The position numbers and the translations under genes are program-made. Source: Dipteris shenzhenensis (Eukaryota; Polypodiophyta; Polypodiopsida; Gleicheniales). Taken from it: a stretch of 64,000 nucleotides of DNA. The notes below the pieces were generated by a model. The model did no database searches and was not told the DNA's origin. It worked only from the letters and a program-made list of their open reading frames with translations. The DNA is taken from assembly GCA_047967505.1 (NCBI GenBank), contig CM106540.1; one strand, given 5' to 3'. This document shows, one piece after another, positions 13,574-24,539 of the stretch (positions within the stretch are counted from its first letter, which is position 1; every line of letters begins with the position of its first letter).

Positions 13574-13814
13574 TGTTTTGTAACAGGAGCCTGAAGGAGA
13601 TGGATGAACGTCGTAGCTTTGTTGTAATGGAAACGGGATGGAAGGATATGCAGCAGAGGTCACCGGAGAGTACAAGGTGCATCGACCTTCATTGCCTTTA
13701 TCCCCGCAATTCTCTCGGCTTAACTGAATTACCACGGAATAAAGGCATACGTATCAAGGAGATTGACGAGCTATGAACATTCTTTTGCAGCGCAGGTCAC
13801 CAGGGAGTACAAGG

Positions 13815-13932
13815 TGCGTACACCTTCTTTGCCTTCATGCCTGCAATATTTGTTCCCTTTACCTACGTTGTCATGTTTTGTCTGAGTTAGTTCTCCCTTC
13901 TCCCTTCTGGGATATTGGGCTTTGTTTTTTAG
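13815..13932 (+). other. Possible 5' leader intron of the PPR gene
   Basis: A consensus donor (CAAG|GTGCGT, 13814/13815) and a strong acceptor (TTTGTTTTTTAG ending at 13932) lie just ahead of the PPR coding frame. The block GAGTACAAGGTGC occurs twice (about 13667 and 13806), so two alternative donors exist. If real, the PPR message has a spliced leader and the first ATG after the acceptor is at 13951. Confidence 0.35.
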
Positions 13933-13950
13933 GTTGCTCCCTGCTTGCCT

Positions 13951-16893
13951 ATGGGCCCACAGCTGAGGCTGCCCCCCTGCCACCAACCCTTTGGTGCAGG
14001 CAGACATGGAAATGCAATTCACAAGAGGCTTTCTCAAGAGTATGCGGTTAAGGAAAGACATGCATATACCTTGGAACATTTAAATGAGCTTCCAATGTAT
14101 GACACAAACAATTTGATGCAAATGTATGTGAAGTCTGGAAGCATGGTGGATGCCCGCCTTGTGTTTGACAACCTTCGTAATCGCAATGTTGTCTCGTGGA
14201 ACATTATGATAACTGGCTATGCCAATCAAGATGAGGGTGCACAAGCTTTGAATATGTTTGCACGGATGCGCCACGAAGGCATCCCACCAAGTGACCGAAC
14301 CTTTGTTGGTGTTTTAAAGGCTTGCAGTAGCCTGGCAGCTTTGCAAGAAAGGAAGCACGTTGGCAAGGAAGTTGTGAGAACAGGATGCCTGGAGACAGGT
14401 AGAGCCATCCATTCCCAAGCCGTTAAGGGTGGCTTTGAGACAGATGTATTTGTGGGAACCACCTTAGTGGATATGTTTGTAAAATGTGGGAGCCTGGAAG
14501 ACGCCCACCGTGTCTTTGAAGAGTTGCCTCATCGTAGTATGGTTTCTTGGAATGCCATTATCCAAGGGTATGCCCAGCAGGAAGAGGGCGTACGAGCCTT
14601 GGAGTTGTATACACGGATGCTGGAGGAAGGTGTTGAACCAAATGATCGAACCTTTGTTGGTGCGCTGAAGGCTTGCAGTAGCCTCTCAGCACTGGAAGAG
14701 GGGAAGAAAAGCCATGTGAACTTTTTGAAAACAGAATGCCAGGAGAAAGGTAGAGCCATCCACTCCCAAGTATTACGGAGAGGCTTTGAGTCAGATCTAT
14801 TTGTGGCAACCACCTTGGTGGATATGTATGTGAAATGTGGGAGCCTAGAGGATGCACTGTCTGTATTTAATGACTTGCCTCACCGGGATGTGGTTTCCTG
14901 GAATGCCATGATCCTGGGCTATGCCAATCAAGAAGAGGGAGTTCTAGCTTTGGACCTATGTGCCCGAATGAGCCAGGAAGGTGTCCACCCAAATGACGGA
15001 ACCTTTGTTGGTGCATTGAAGGCTTGCAGTAGCCTGGCAGCATTGGAAGAGGGGAAGCAAGTTGATGAGAAATTTGCAAAAACAGGATGCCTGGAGAGAG
15101 GTAGAGCCATCCACTCCCGAGTGGTAAGGGCTGGCCTTGAGTTAGATCTGTTTGTCGCAACTACCTTGGTGGATTTCTATGCGAAATGTGGGAGCCTGGA
15201 GGATGCACAGCGTGTCTTTGATGAATTGCCTTATCATAGTCTGGTTTCTTGGAATGCTATGATCCTGGGGTATGCCAAGCAGGAAGAGGGTGCCCTTGGT
15301 TTGGACGCGTATTCACAAATGTGGCAGGAAGGTTTCCAACCAGATGACTGGACCTTTGTTGCTGTGTTGAAAGCTTGCAGTTGCCTGTCAGCATTAGAAG
15401 AGGGAATGCAAGTTGATGAGAAACTACGATGCCTGGAGAAAGGTAGAGCCATTCACTCCCAACTGTTAAATAGTGACTTTGGGTCAGATGTATTTGTGGG
15501 AAATACCTTAGTAGATATGTATGCAAAATGTGGGAGCCTGGAAGATGCACGGCGTGTCTTCAATGAATTGCCTTACCGTGATGTGGTTTCTTGGAATGCC
15601 ATGATCCTGGGGTATGCCCAGCAGGAAGAGGGTGCGTGCGCTTTGGAGCTATATGCATGGATGCACCAAGAACGTTTCCAACCTTGTGAGCGAACGTTTG
15701 TTGGTGCATTGATGGCTTGCAGTTGCCTGGCAGCACTAGAAGAAAGGAAACAAGTTGACGGTAAAATTGAGAGAACAGGTTGCCCCAAGAAAGGTAGAGC
15801 CATCCATTTCCAATTAGTAAGGAGTGGCTTTGAGTCAAATGTATTTGTGGCAAACACATTGCTGGATATGTACGCAAAATTTGGGAGCCTGGAGGATGCA
15901 CGGAATGTCTTTGATGAAATGCCTTATCGTGATGTGGTTTCCTGGAATGCCATGATCCAGGGGTATGCCAAGGAAGAACAAAGTGAGGAGGCTTTTAGAC
16001 TTTTTGCACAAATGCAAGGTCAAAGTCTGTCACCAAATAGGTTTACCTTTGTTGCCATCCTGAAAGCATGTGCCAACACAGCAGCTTTAGGAACTGCAAT
16101 GGAACTTCATTCTCAGATTAGCAGGGTTGGTTTTGTGTCTGCTGCAATTGTGGCAAACAGTCTTATTGACCTTTATGCTAAATGTGGGAGTATGGTTGAT
16201 GCCCAGGAATTGTTTGATTCATTGCCTTCAAGGGATATTGTGCCTTGGAACGCATTGCTTGCAGGGTATGCTTACCAGGGAGAAAGTGAACTTGTGTTTC
16301 ATTTGTTTAAGAGAATGAGCCAAGAAGGCATACAGCCGGACGATGTCACATTTCTTAGTCTTCTCACTGTATGCAGCCATGTGGGTCTTGTAGATAAAGG
16401 CCAGAAGTATTTTCAGGCGATGAGCCAACAGCATGGCATTATCCCCAATATTGAGCACTACACTTGCATGGTTGATCTCCTTGGACGTGCAGGACAGCTG
16501 GATGAGGCAGTGGCAATGGTGGAGAAGATGCCCTTCCAACCTAATGTTATTGCATGGTTGGCGGTATTGGGTTCTTGTAGAAATTGGAAGAATATTGAGG
16601 TTGGAAGGCAGGCCTTTGAAAATGTGGCAACCTTAGATGAAAACACCTCAGCAGCATATATTTTGATGGCAAACATATATGCAGATAGTCACATGCATGA
16701 GGATTATGTTAAGATTGCTGCAATGAGAAAGAACATTAATACATGGAAAGGGCCAGGAAATAGCTGTTGGACTGAGCTTGGTGGATTGGTGGATACATAT
16801 GAGTTGGGGCATAAGAGACGTCCTCCAAGCAATGATATGTATGTAAAGCTCAAAGATATTTTTTCCAGTATAGTGGAGGAAGGATACCTTTGA
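13951..16893 (+). CDS. PLS-class pentatricopeptide repeat protein with E/E+ region
   Basis: PPR proteins of this class bind organellar RNA and act in C-to-U editing or RNA processing in chloroplasts or mitochondria. The frame is about 980 residues. ATG 13951 is the first ATG after the upstream stop; the frame also opens six bases earlier at TTG. Residues from about 50 carry P, L and S motifs such as VVSWNAMILGYA, TLVDMYAKCGSLEDA and KACSSLAALEEGKQV. Five successive blocks have an enlarged L motif with an extra 'TGCLEKGRAIHSQ' segment, giving periods of about 113-118 residues; the last block is a normal 102. An E domain (about 16430-16700) and an E+-like tail follow, ending in LKDIFSSIVEEGYL. 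No N-terminal targeting sequence is obvious. The usual DYW domain is absent because of a frame change (see 16890-17030). It is single-exon over the repeats. Confidence in family is high; whether it still functions is unknown. Confidence 0.9.
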   Translation: MGPQLRLPPCHQPFGAGRHGNAIHKRLSQEYAVKERHAYTLEHLNELPMYDTNNLMQMYVKSGSMVDARLVFDNLRNRNVVSWNIMITGYANQDEGAQALNMFARMRHEGIPPSDRTFVGVLKACSSLAALQERKHVGKEVVRTGCLETGRAIHSQAVKGGFETDVFVGTTLVDMFVKCGSLEDAHRVFEELPHRSMVSWNAIIQGYAQQEEGVRALELYTRMLEEGVEPNDRTFVGALKACSSLSALEEGKKSHVNFLKTECQEKGRAIHSQVLRRGFESDLFVATTLVDMYVKCGSLEDALSVFNDLPHRDVVSWNAMILGYANQEEGVLALDLCARMSQEGVHPNDGTFVGALKACSSLAALEEGKQVDEKFAKTGCLERGRAIHSRVVRAGLELDLFVATTLVDFYAKCGSLEDAQRVFDELPYHSLVSWNAMILGYAKQEEGALGLDAYSQMWQEGFQPDDWTFVAVLKACSCLSALEEGMQVDEKLRCLEKGRAIHSQLLNSDFGSDVFVGNTLVDMYAKCGSLEDARRVFNELPYRDVVSWNAMILGYAQQEEGACALELYAWMHQERFQPCERTFVGALMACSCLAALEERKQVDGKIERTGCPKKGRAIHFQLVRSGFESNVFVANTLLDMYAKFGSLEDARNVFDEMPYRDVVSWNAMIQGYAKEEQSEEAFRLFAQMQGQSLSPNRFTFVAILKACANTAALGTAMELHSQISRVGFVSAAIVANSLIDLYAKCGSMVDAQELFDSLPSRDIVPWNALLAGYAYQGESELVFHLFKRMSQEGIQPDDVTFLSLLTVCSHVGLVDKGQKYFQAMSQQHGIIPNIEHYTCMVDLLGRAGQLDEAVAMVEKMPFQPNVIAWLAVLGSCRNWKNIEVGRQAFENVATLDENTSAAYILMANIYADSHMHEDYVKIAAMRKNINTWKGPGNSCWTELGGLVDTYELGHKRRPPSNDMYVKLKDIFSSIVEEGYL

Positions 16894-17030
16894 TTGGGAC
16901 CATGTCCTACAGGAAACATTTAATGATGATAAGGGGAACCCTAGGTACAGTGAGAAACTGGCATGCGCTCTAATCAGTACACCTGAAGAGAGAGCACTAC
17001 TTGTGAAACAACTGGGTTGGTTGTAGGGCA
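16887..17030 (+). pseudogene. Remnant of the PPR DYW domain in the +1 frame
   Basis: Directly after GYL the zero frame hits TGA. Shifting by one base gives a 40-odd residue open stretch that includes DWDHVLQETFNDD and then YSEKLACALISTPEE. These match the opening of a DYW deaminase domain (the 'HSEKLAIAFGLISTP' block). The open frame ends at a TAG (about 17025), where LTR-like sequence starts. The zinc-binding HxE and CxxC motifs and the terminal DYW are missing. The sequence therefore shows loss of a former DYW domain by a one-base shift plus truncation. Confidence 0.65.
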
Positions 17031-17253
17031 CCGTTTTTTGGAAAATAGGATCCATTGTCCCACCTGTAAGCCCCCATATGAGGAGAGAGCATAGGGACAT
17101 GGTACTAGTGTAGGGATGGGGGGCATGAGAGTCATTAGGTTTGGATGCCACATGGGCATAGGTGGAAGAAGATATCCAGAAGCATGTGGGACGGCACTGT
17201 AGGTTGCCACATGGGCTGCCACATTGTCTACTATTACAGGTGGGCAGGAGCTC
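17020..17253 (+). repeat. LTR 5' fragment abutting the PPR remnant
   Basis: Starts TGTAGGGCACC. About 45 bases later comes the family U3 signature CACCTGTAAGCCCCCATATG with GAGGAGAGAGC. The same block occurs inverted at about 24960-25100, including the flanking GATGCCACATGGGCA motif. A second U3 start at 17254 follows it. Confidence 0.45.
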
Positions 17254-18048
17254 CGTATTGGGTTTTATCTGGGTCACCTCTCCACCTGTTACCCCCAAAT
17301 GAGGAGGACATGGGGGAGGTCTACAGTTGATGCCATGTCGTGGGTAGCATGGACAGCAAGGAAAGTTGTCAGGAGACTGCGATAGATGCAGCAGCAGACA
17401 GACCTGCAGACCTGCACAGATTCCAGGAGCAGATTGGAGCAGACAGACTGGTTGGGGCAGACAGAAAACTACAGCAGACAGGTGCAAACTGGAAGGCTAC
17501 CTCATCAAGGTTGGCAATGATGTGTCTGCAGATCTGGGTTGGGCCAGTTTGCAGCCTTATATAAAGGGTCCAATTTTATCCATCTATTGTGCCTCACTGA
17601 GGGCTGTCTTGGAGAGCAGCAGGGAGGCCAGCAACTACTATTGGTGGGCCAAAGATTGCGCATGAGTCGGGAGTAGCGAAGAGCGTCACGTAACAGCCAG
17701 TCCAGCTTGCAGATCATCTGAAAGGTGAAGACCAGTACACTGCAGGATCACAGGAATCAAGGTTCAAGGAGCAAACAGTGCTGTACCATTGGCTGGCCAC
17801 AGGAGCAGCAAGAAAGCGTGTTTGCAGGGCATCACTATGCAGCCCACGGAAGCTCTAGGAGAGCACACAGGCTGACTGTTTTGAAGGTGCCATGAGGAGG
17901 TAGAAGACCAATCTTGTTATCTTGGCAGCACTTTGCTGCTAGATGGTGGCACATTGTGCACACCTTTTGTACAAGGCTTTGGTCCATCTTTGGGACAATA
18001 TAGATTTATTGTGTCTCTTCTCTTGCGCATAGTTCAGTAACTGTCTGC

Positions 18049-18076
18049 ATCTGTGTGTGTGTGTGTGTGCGCGCGT
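18049..18076. repeat. (TG)n/(CG) microsatellite
   Basis: A run of TG turning into GCGCGTGCGTGCGC, in the leader of the decayed LTR element. Neighbouring blocks around ATAGTTCAGTAACTGT are repeated at about 18030 and 18150. Confidence 0.8.
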
Positions 18077-18165
18077 GCGTGCGCACATGTACACATTAAG
18101 GACTATTTTTTTTGGGAGAATATATATTTACTGTTTCTACTCTATTGAACATAGTTCAGTAACTG

Positions 18166-18170
<5 letters not shown>

Positions 18171-18204
<34 letters not shown>
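18171..18204. repeat. (CT)17 microsatellite
   Basis: Seventeen uninterrupted CT units, bordered by GTGCAT on the left and right. Confidence 0.95.
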
Positions 18205-18208
<4 letters not shown>

Positions 18209-18410
18209 ATATGCACACATTGAGCCTTTGAGGAAATAAGTGTAATTTGAATTAGCACACTGCCATTTTTGGGCATACACTTTCACAATCTTCCCTGTGG
18301 GGAGCCTTGCATGTAGCAAGCAATTTCCGAAATTGACTTAACGTCTGAAGGACATGTATCCTTGTGAGAAGCAGGGGATCAAGATTTAGACAGGTGTACT
18401 CCTCGTGAGC

Positions 18411-19206
18411 ATGGCTGCTAGACTGCCCATTCCAGGATTTGGGGAATTGGGTAAGCTCAACAGAAGCAACTACCCTGTCTGGAAGATGAAGATCCAGAGC
18501 GTGGTTTGGATGATCTGGGAGATAAGTACAGGAGTGGAGCTAGGTCCACAGGATGCAGAGACCCTCACCATTATTTTTGGCATGAGTACGGTCGATCCTC
18601 CTTCACATTCAACTAGCACACGGTGTTTTCAGCATGGACCACGCTGAAGGATATGTATGAGATCAATAACGCAGCCAGGATCATCGAATTGGAAACAGAA
18701 CTCTACAACATGGGTATGGAGGAGGGGGCAGAGTGGGAGATCACATCACAAGATGAAGGGGTGAGGGATCAATTGCTACCAGTTGGTCGGCAGAGAGGTT
18801 TAGTGCGGTTGCTAGGCTTTTGCTTGGCATGCTCCCTAGGAGCTATAAGGGTTTGTAATGACCATGGTTACAGGACAACAATTGGCACCGGTTACTTTCG
18901 AAGAGCTATTGCCTCTGCTTCTGCAGGAAGAAGCTAGAAGAGAGAGTACGATGGATCCTATGACAAGGCTTTTGTCGTTCAAGAAAGAGCAAGGGCAAGC
19001 TTGGCAACGGCAGGCCCGACAACAAGAGGGAATGATAAACCTGATGATGATGAGGACGCTTCATCTAGTGGAGGCAAGAAGACGAATGCTTCTGCCTGGT
19101 CAATGCTGTGACCAGACAGGGCATGTCGCGAAGGACTGTAGAAAGAAGGCTGACCAAAAGAGGACAGAGTCGAATCAAGAGTTGTCAAACCAGCAGCCAA
19201 TATGTT
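18411..19206 (+). pseudogene. Copia gag polyprotein remnant
   Basis: Begins at ATG 18411 with MAARLPIPGFGELGKLNRSN and then YPVWKMKI, the N-terminal pattern of Copia gag (small hydrophobic lead, 'L..SNYPVWK.K'). The frame breaks near 18610. It continues in other frames as WTTLKDMYE and ELETELYNM, and ends in a zinc-knuckle-like CCDQTGHVAKDCRKK at about 19105-19145, in which the first zinc cysteine is lost. Gag would package element RNA in virus-like particles. With several frameshifts this copy cannot be functional. Confidence 0.55.
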
Positions 19207-19861
19207 AATAGAAATAGGGAACTTTTACTGGTGACAACTCCGAGTGTTTTTGAGATAATGTCTGCAGATCTTGGTGTACCTGTTCATATGTTTTACATTG
19301 CGAGTTGGCCTAATGATTCATAGGGACCAGAGAAGGTCAAGGACATCAACGTTTGCTCAGATTGTTTTTGGAACCAAGCTGATATCACTTGCATGAGGGA
19401 GGTGCTTTTGAGAGGAACTGGGGGAATAGAGTCAGATGGATGCAGGGATGCTAAAGATGATATTCCAGGTTTCATAGGGATGCTGTGGGTGCCTCCATGA
19501 GGCATCTGGCTCGTTTCAAAGTTAATGGATGGATTCATTGGTATGTATGTCTTTGTGCATACATTCAGACATCAGCAGCATGCTATGGGCAAAGTCTTTG
19601 CTTCGTGTTTTTGAAGTGTTGAGGGACTGTGTGAAAGCCTTGAGGGCTATGTCTTGTTGCTTTTCTGAAACCCAGCTGCAAATTACTGGAAGGAGAACAT
19701 GGTGAACTTATTGAAGCCTTCATGGTGGTCCGTGGAGAGGGGGCATACTGCTGCTGGAGGATTACAAAGTTGAGAGCTCATTTGGAGCTCATAGTCCAGG
19801 ACTTCTGGAAAGACACTTAACTTTGGAGATCACCCTTCTTCATTCTGGATATCCGCAACCA

Positions 19862-19911
19862 AGGTCCTTCGCTTGAGCAATGAGATCCGTCCTTCGCTTG
19901 AGCAATGAGAT
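19862..19911. repeat. 28-bp tandem duplication
   Basis: GTCCTTCGCTTGAGCAATGA followed by GATCC occurs twice in direct succession. Confidence 0.7.
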
Positions 19912-20600
19912 CCCAGTGGCTGATCCACACATGAACCAGACCTTGGGAGTGTGGTGCTTGGCTGGGTCGAGGCTGTCCTTAGATTCTAAGGGGGACAGAT
20001 GGATAATGTTTGTGCCAGGATTGCTTGAGAACGTTGGCGGGTTCCTGATCAAGGATGGTGATGCCATTGATTTTTGGCACTACCTAGATTGTACCTATGT
20101 TCCAAGGTGGTTTGTTTGTACGGGACTGGACCTGAAGGAGCAGGAGCTGTGGGGTCCATGATCGGTGTCTCGACTTGTTCGTGGATACTTTTCAATAGGA
20201 GCTAATGTGGCATCTGCATAGAATTGTGGGATTTTGCCCATGGTGGGTCAGTAAGAAGAGGTGTTGGGTTTATCTGGATCACCTCCCCACCTGTGATCCC
20301 CTCAAATGAGGACATGGGGGAGGTGTGCCAACAGCATATTGGAGATGCCATGTGGGCAGAGAAATGGGATGTCACAGGGGTAGATCTGAGAGAATGTGCA
20401 GGGCTTCCACATGGGCAGAATGTGGATTGCCATGTGGGTGACTAAAGCTCACTGAGGAGCATGCAACGTGAGGAGTGCGAGGACAGAAGTAGGGGCAGCT
20501 CATCTGCTCACCATTAGAGCATCTCGGGGAGTATATTGCTGCATGTTTCTGGATCTCTCTATAAGAAGTGTTATGGCTCATTTAAAAAATATATATTTCG

Positions 20601-21114
20601 ATGTGAGTTTGATTATTCTGTAGTTGTATTCTCTAGAATTGGTGCTTGTGAGCTCTAGCTTGTGGACACAGAAAGTTCGAAGTTTAATTAAAGAATTCCC
20701 TTCTGTGCTCTCGAGATTCTTCCATTGCCTACACCATATCCATTTCTATTTCGTCTGCATGGACAAACTAGCTAGGGTCTAGGTTTTTTAACATATATGA
20801 GAGGCCGACTGCCTATTTGGAGAGGTGTGAGATGATGGTGTGCTTGGAAGAGAGCACTGTGAGACGGGTGTTTCATAGGAGGGTGATATCTAAAGCCAAC
20901 AGGTGGATGCCTTGGTGATCAAGCCATTGTTATGATGAATTTGAATTTATACCAAAGGGAGTTCTAATTTGTAAATACATAGCCCCTCTTCCCCATGGAG
21001 TCTAGAGGGAGATGTGGAATTCCATAAGCTTTAAGGTGCGTCAAGAATCTTGAAGATCGGGGATGCCTACTCGGACATATGCAATTAAACATGCTGTGTG
21101 GTCATGTTCTTAAG
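20601..21114. other. No gene recognised
   Basis: Only short frames; probably LTR tail and unique flank. Confidence 0.4.
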
Positions 21115-22430
21115 TAGTGCATTGTCGTCTCAGCTAGATTGTCTAAGCATTTTTTGCTTAGGAATGCTCATTTGGGAGATCAATACGGGCTTCACAAGCA
21201 GTTGTAGCCTGAATGAAGATAATCTGGACTACTTTTGCTCGAGTATGTGTGAGAGCATATGTTTATCACCATTGGTCCCTGTTGACATCATTGGGAATGT
21301 CATAGTAGCTAGTCCTTGCTTTGTGTGGAGTTCATGGTTTTCAAGCTTGTGAGAGTCTGTCATGAGTTTGAAACTGCAGTTTGTGTTTTCTCTTTAGAGG
21401 ATGATTTTGGGCATGTTCCTGAATTAAGCTACATATATGTGTTGTGTGTGGTCATGCTTCCATTTGGGGCCATCGCCGGGGGGGGGGGGGGGGGGGGAGG
21501 GGGGGGGGGGGTTAGAGAGTCGTTAGTTTGTAAGAGAATAAGGTATGGTCTAAATGAAAAAGAGGAAATGTCTACATGATAGGGCGGTGGAGAATGCTCC
21601 AGAGTGAGTGAGGGTGAAGGGGATCATGTCAAGTGGACGTTGGTGAGCCTGTCAGTTGATGAGAGGCTAGGTGGATTTGAGAGAGAGATTGTACTCATAG
21701 TTTTTTTGAAAAGGGATGGAAGGGCTGTTTTTTGCAAAATTCAGTCTTGCGCCTTCATTCTTATTTGCAAATGGATGATGAAGCTTTGTACTTAATTAGA
21801 AATTTGTTGGTGGAGATGTCAAGTATGCTTAGGTTATGGGGCGAGGCGGTGCCTAAGGAGGTGTTGTGACATGAGGCTTTGCACATTTATGGTGTTGCGG
21901 CCTGCTGGTATTGTGATAATTCTTTCTATCTTAAATGGTGCGTTGCCCTATCAGCTAGATATAGATTTAGATGCTCGTTGGGGAGAGACTAAAATGAAAA
22001 TGTTTAGACTTCACAAGCAGTTGTAGCTTGAATGAAGAGATTTTGGACTACCTTTTGATTAGCCTTCTCCTGTAGTGCTAGCCTTCATCATGGCTGAGTC
22101 TGCCCTTCACCTCCGGAGTGCCGACAGAAACTCAGTACGAAGACTTTGTATAAATGGATGCTGAAGTATGTGTGGGTGTGTGGATTTGTGTGTGTGAGAG
22201 CATATTTTTATACTATGGTCTACACCCACTGTTGGGCGCTGATGACGTCAGTGGGGATGTCATAGTAGCTAGTCCCTACTATGCATGATGGAGTTTATGG
22301 TTTTCAACCTTGTGAGTGACTATCATGAGATTGAAACTGCACTATGTTGTGTTTTTAGAGGATGAGTTTGGGAATGTTCCTGGATTCATCTAGGTATATA
22401 TTTGCACATTTATGGTGCAGTGCGCATGGA
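21115..22430. repeat. Diverged direct duplication, about 0.83 kb apart
   Basis: The segment about 21115-21450 matches about 21935-22395. Shared blocks are TTCACAAGCAGTTGTAGC, GTGAGAGCATAT, GATGTCATAGTAGCTAGTCC (with a one-base variant in the left copy), TGGTTTTCAA.CTTGTGAG and TTTAGAGGATGA.TTTGGG. Neither copy has an open frame worth calling. The right copy has many small insertions. Confidence 0.55.
21478..21511. repeat. Poly-G tract (G20-A-G13)
   Basis: Thirty-three guanines broken by one adenine. Such a tract can form G-quadruplex structures and is also a common place for sequencing or assembly error. Confidence 0.95.
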
Positions 22431-23230
22431 ACAAATGGTCACGCAGGAAGTAAGAACTATAAGGAGCTATTGTAGAAACTGATAAAGCGATGAGGAAGGG
22501 GAGTAATCGATTCCAAAGATTGTCTAGGTGATGGGATGGAGCATGGTTCTAAGAAGTGATAAACTAAATCAACCACTTTGGTAGGAAGGCGATAGTTGTG
22601 GAAAGAAGCGATAAGCAAGGATTGGTGAAAAGCTTCTGAAACATGGCAGCAGCGGCGGGGAAGAATGATGGAAAAGCTTGAAAGGGCCAACAAAAGATGA
22701 TAGGCTAGGCAATGACCAAGGAAGAAATGTGATTTGGAATCACTAAGGAATGGGCAATGTGATAGATCATGCCAAGGGCAATGGAGAAGACAACCAATCA
22801 TTACTGGTGATGTAGGAAAAGATGACGACGTAGCGTGAGACGATTATCCAAATTTATTTAAAGAATTTCCCACATGGGGAAATTGTGGAAGTCAGAATCG
22901 AGTGAGTCATCTATGCCATTGAGCTTCAATGGTGGCATTGTTGAAGAGCCCCCTCTTTTTCTTCTATGTCAACAACGAGTTTGATCCAACAACAGTCGAT
23001 CCATTGACCTTGGATTCCAAAGAAGAGGAGTTGATAGAGGAATCTCGAGATTTGATCTCCCTTTCATCATTGCTATTAAGATCAGGTTGACTATGACTCA
23101 TTCATACCAAACTTGGTTAAGGATGCTCGGGCCAAGGACAAGTTGGTAGGCATAATGTGAATTGAGAGGTTAATTTAGGGATAAGCTAATTATAGCCTCG
23201 TAAAGGCTTAGGCCCATTGTGACAATCTAG
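22431..23230. other. No gene recognised
   Basis: No convincing coding region on either strand. Confidence 0.4.
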
Positions 23231-23760
23231 GTCCACCTCTCGAGGTGGATCTTGAGGGTGGTCCAAGGTATCGTGAACCTATGGTTTTTAGTGGTGATTG
23301 AGTCAACGCCAATGACAATCAGAGCTAGTTATCCTACAGTCTTGGATGGTCGGTAGTCTTACAAAGATGTAGTCAATAGTTTGTGGAGGTGGGCCAGTTG
23401 GCCCTGTTCTAGTTAATTGGTAGACTAGCTGGGTTGGCCAATTCATAGGGTCTAGTTGGCGAGATAGGGAGCTCCCTAGCCCTATAAAAGGATCCCCCTT
23501 CGGGGGCATCCCTTCAATATTGGTTGAGGGCTAGGGAGCTACACTATCTCCACGTGGTACAAACCTACAGGCTGTAGGAGAGTACACGTGTGTGCAGGAG
23601 GGAGCAACATTCAGGCTAACCCTAGAGCAAGCTATTGAAGACCTGCTAGAGGCACGTGGTGATCCAGGAGGGTTCTTTAGCAGAGGGGGTTTAGTAAAAA
23701 GAGCTTGTACTGGTGCCATACCTTAGTCAATGCTGGTTAAAGGTCTTGGAACAAATTTGA
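23231..23760 (+). promoter_or_regulatory. LTR-like promoter segment with TATA box
   Basis: A GGCCAGTTGGCC / GGGTTGGCC-rich stretch (about 23390-23450) is followed by the palindrome TAGGGAGCTCCCTA, then CTATAAAAGG (about 23482-23492), then a hairpin CCCCC-TTC-GGGGG. This is the GACC/GGCC-rich-then-TATA layout of the LTRs at 1784-2792 and 46266, but no LTR ends were found, so assignment to an LTR is inference. Confidence 0.35.
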
Positions 23761-24173
23761 TAGATTTTAGTTTGATTGGATATCTATACCTTTCTTTTGG
23801 CTGAACATTTGTGTGTAATCTTCCACACTTGAAGTGCTAATATGAGTTGAAGTTGTGATAAATATCTTAAGTTAGTCGTTTGGTTTTTATTCAAAACACC
23901 AGTTTTAGCGATTGGGGGAATATAGCAAGCCTAAATCTCTTGGATTTTATAATTTAAAACTTTGACTTTATGTGTGTACAAGATAGAACTCACAAGCACC
24001 AAACTCAAGAGATAGACAACAATAGAGAAATTCCTAAAATGCCTTAGAATATATAGCACAAATCTGAGTCAGATACCATTAGAGATCTCAAAACCCGCAG
24101 CAATCCATTGTGTTGGATGCTCTATGGTGAGCACAAACTCTACTTTCAATTGTTTCCTTGCACTCTTTGATTG

Positions 24174-24251
24174 TGTGCTACTTAGTACTTCACTAACCTT
24201 TCTAGTGTGTGCTTGTGCTACTTAGTACTTCACTAACCTTTGTAGTGTGTG
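24174..24251. repeat. 38-bp tandem duplication
   Basis: GTGCTACTTAGTACTTCACT followed by AACCTTT(C/G)TAGTGTGTGCT occurs twice in tandem. Confidence 0.7.
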
Positions 24252-24539
24252 CTCCATGGACAACACCCTCCCCCAGATGTGTGCAGTCCTACTAGCTGTA
24301 CGTATGCACCAAGATCTACTCTCAGCGGTAAGGGATGATTCTAGTTTGGACTTTTGGCTCTACAACGTCATGCTCTTAATCTCTTAGATGATCTGTAAGT
24401 CGGATTGCATGTTGAGTGATCTTCCTTGCTGCTCCATACTACTGTGCATTCTTTGGACCACCAAAAATGGATGTTGACCTCCTTGCTGCACTCCAAGATA
24501 GCCTATTGTGAGCATAACACATAGATTTATTGGATAAAA

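Larger units (their letters stand above)
17254..20600 (+). mobile_element. Decayed LTR retrotransposon with gag remnant
   Basis: Two related U3 starts frame the unit: TATTGGGTTTTATCTGGGTC at about 17254, and TGTTGGGTTTATCTGGATC at 20262 preceded by a purine tract (GTAAGAAGAGG). Both continue with CACCTGT..CCCC.AAATGAGGA and ACATGGGGGAGGT. A TATA box (CTTATATAAAGGG) lies at about 17560 in the left LTR. The only coding trace is gag at 18411-19206. No protease, integrase or RT was seen, so most of pol is gone. The right end of the 3' LTR could not be set and 20600 is approximate. Confidence 0.5.

Noticed and set aside
13945-13950. PPR start at 13945
   Set aside because: The codon is TTG; the first ATG in frame is at 13951.
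14080-16676. Many antisense frames of 60-113 residues under the PPR gene
   Set aside because: They repeat with the PPR motif period and are shadows of the sense coding sequence.
18137-18319. Arg/Glu and Ser/Leu repeat frames over the CT microsatellite, and similar ones at 58491-58967 and 59440-59714
   Set aside because: Low-complexity translation of microsatellites; the surrounding codons show no protein family.
21316-21579. Glycine-run frame
   Set aside because: Produced by the poly-G tract.
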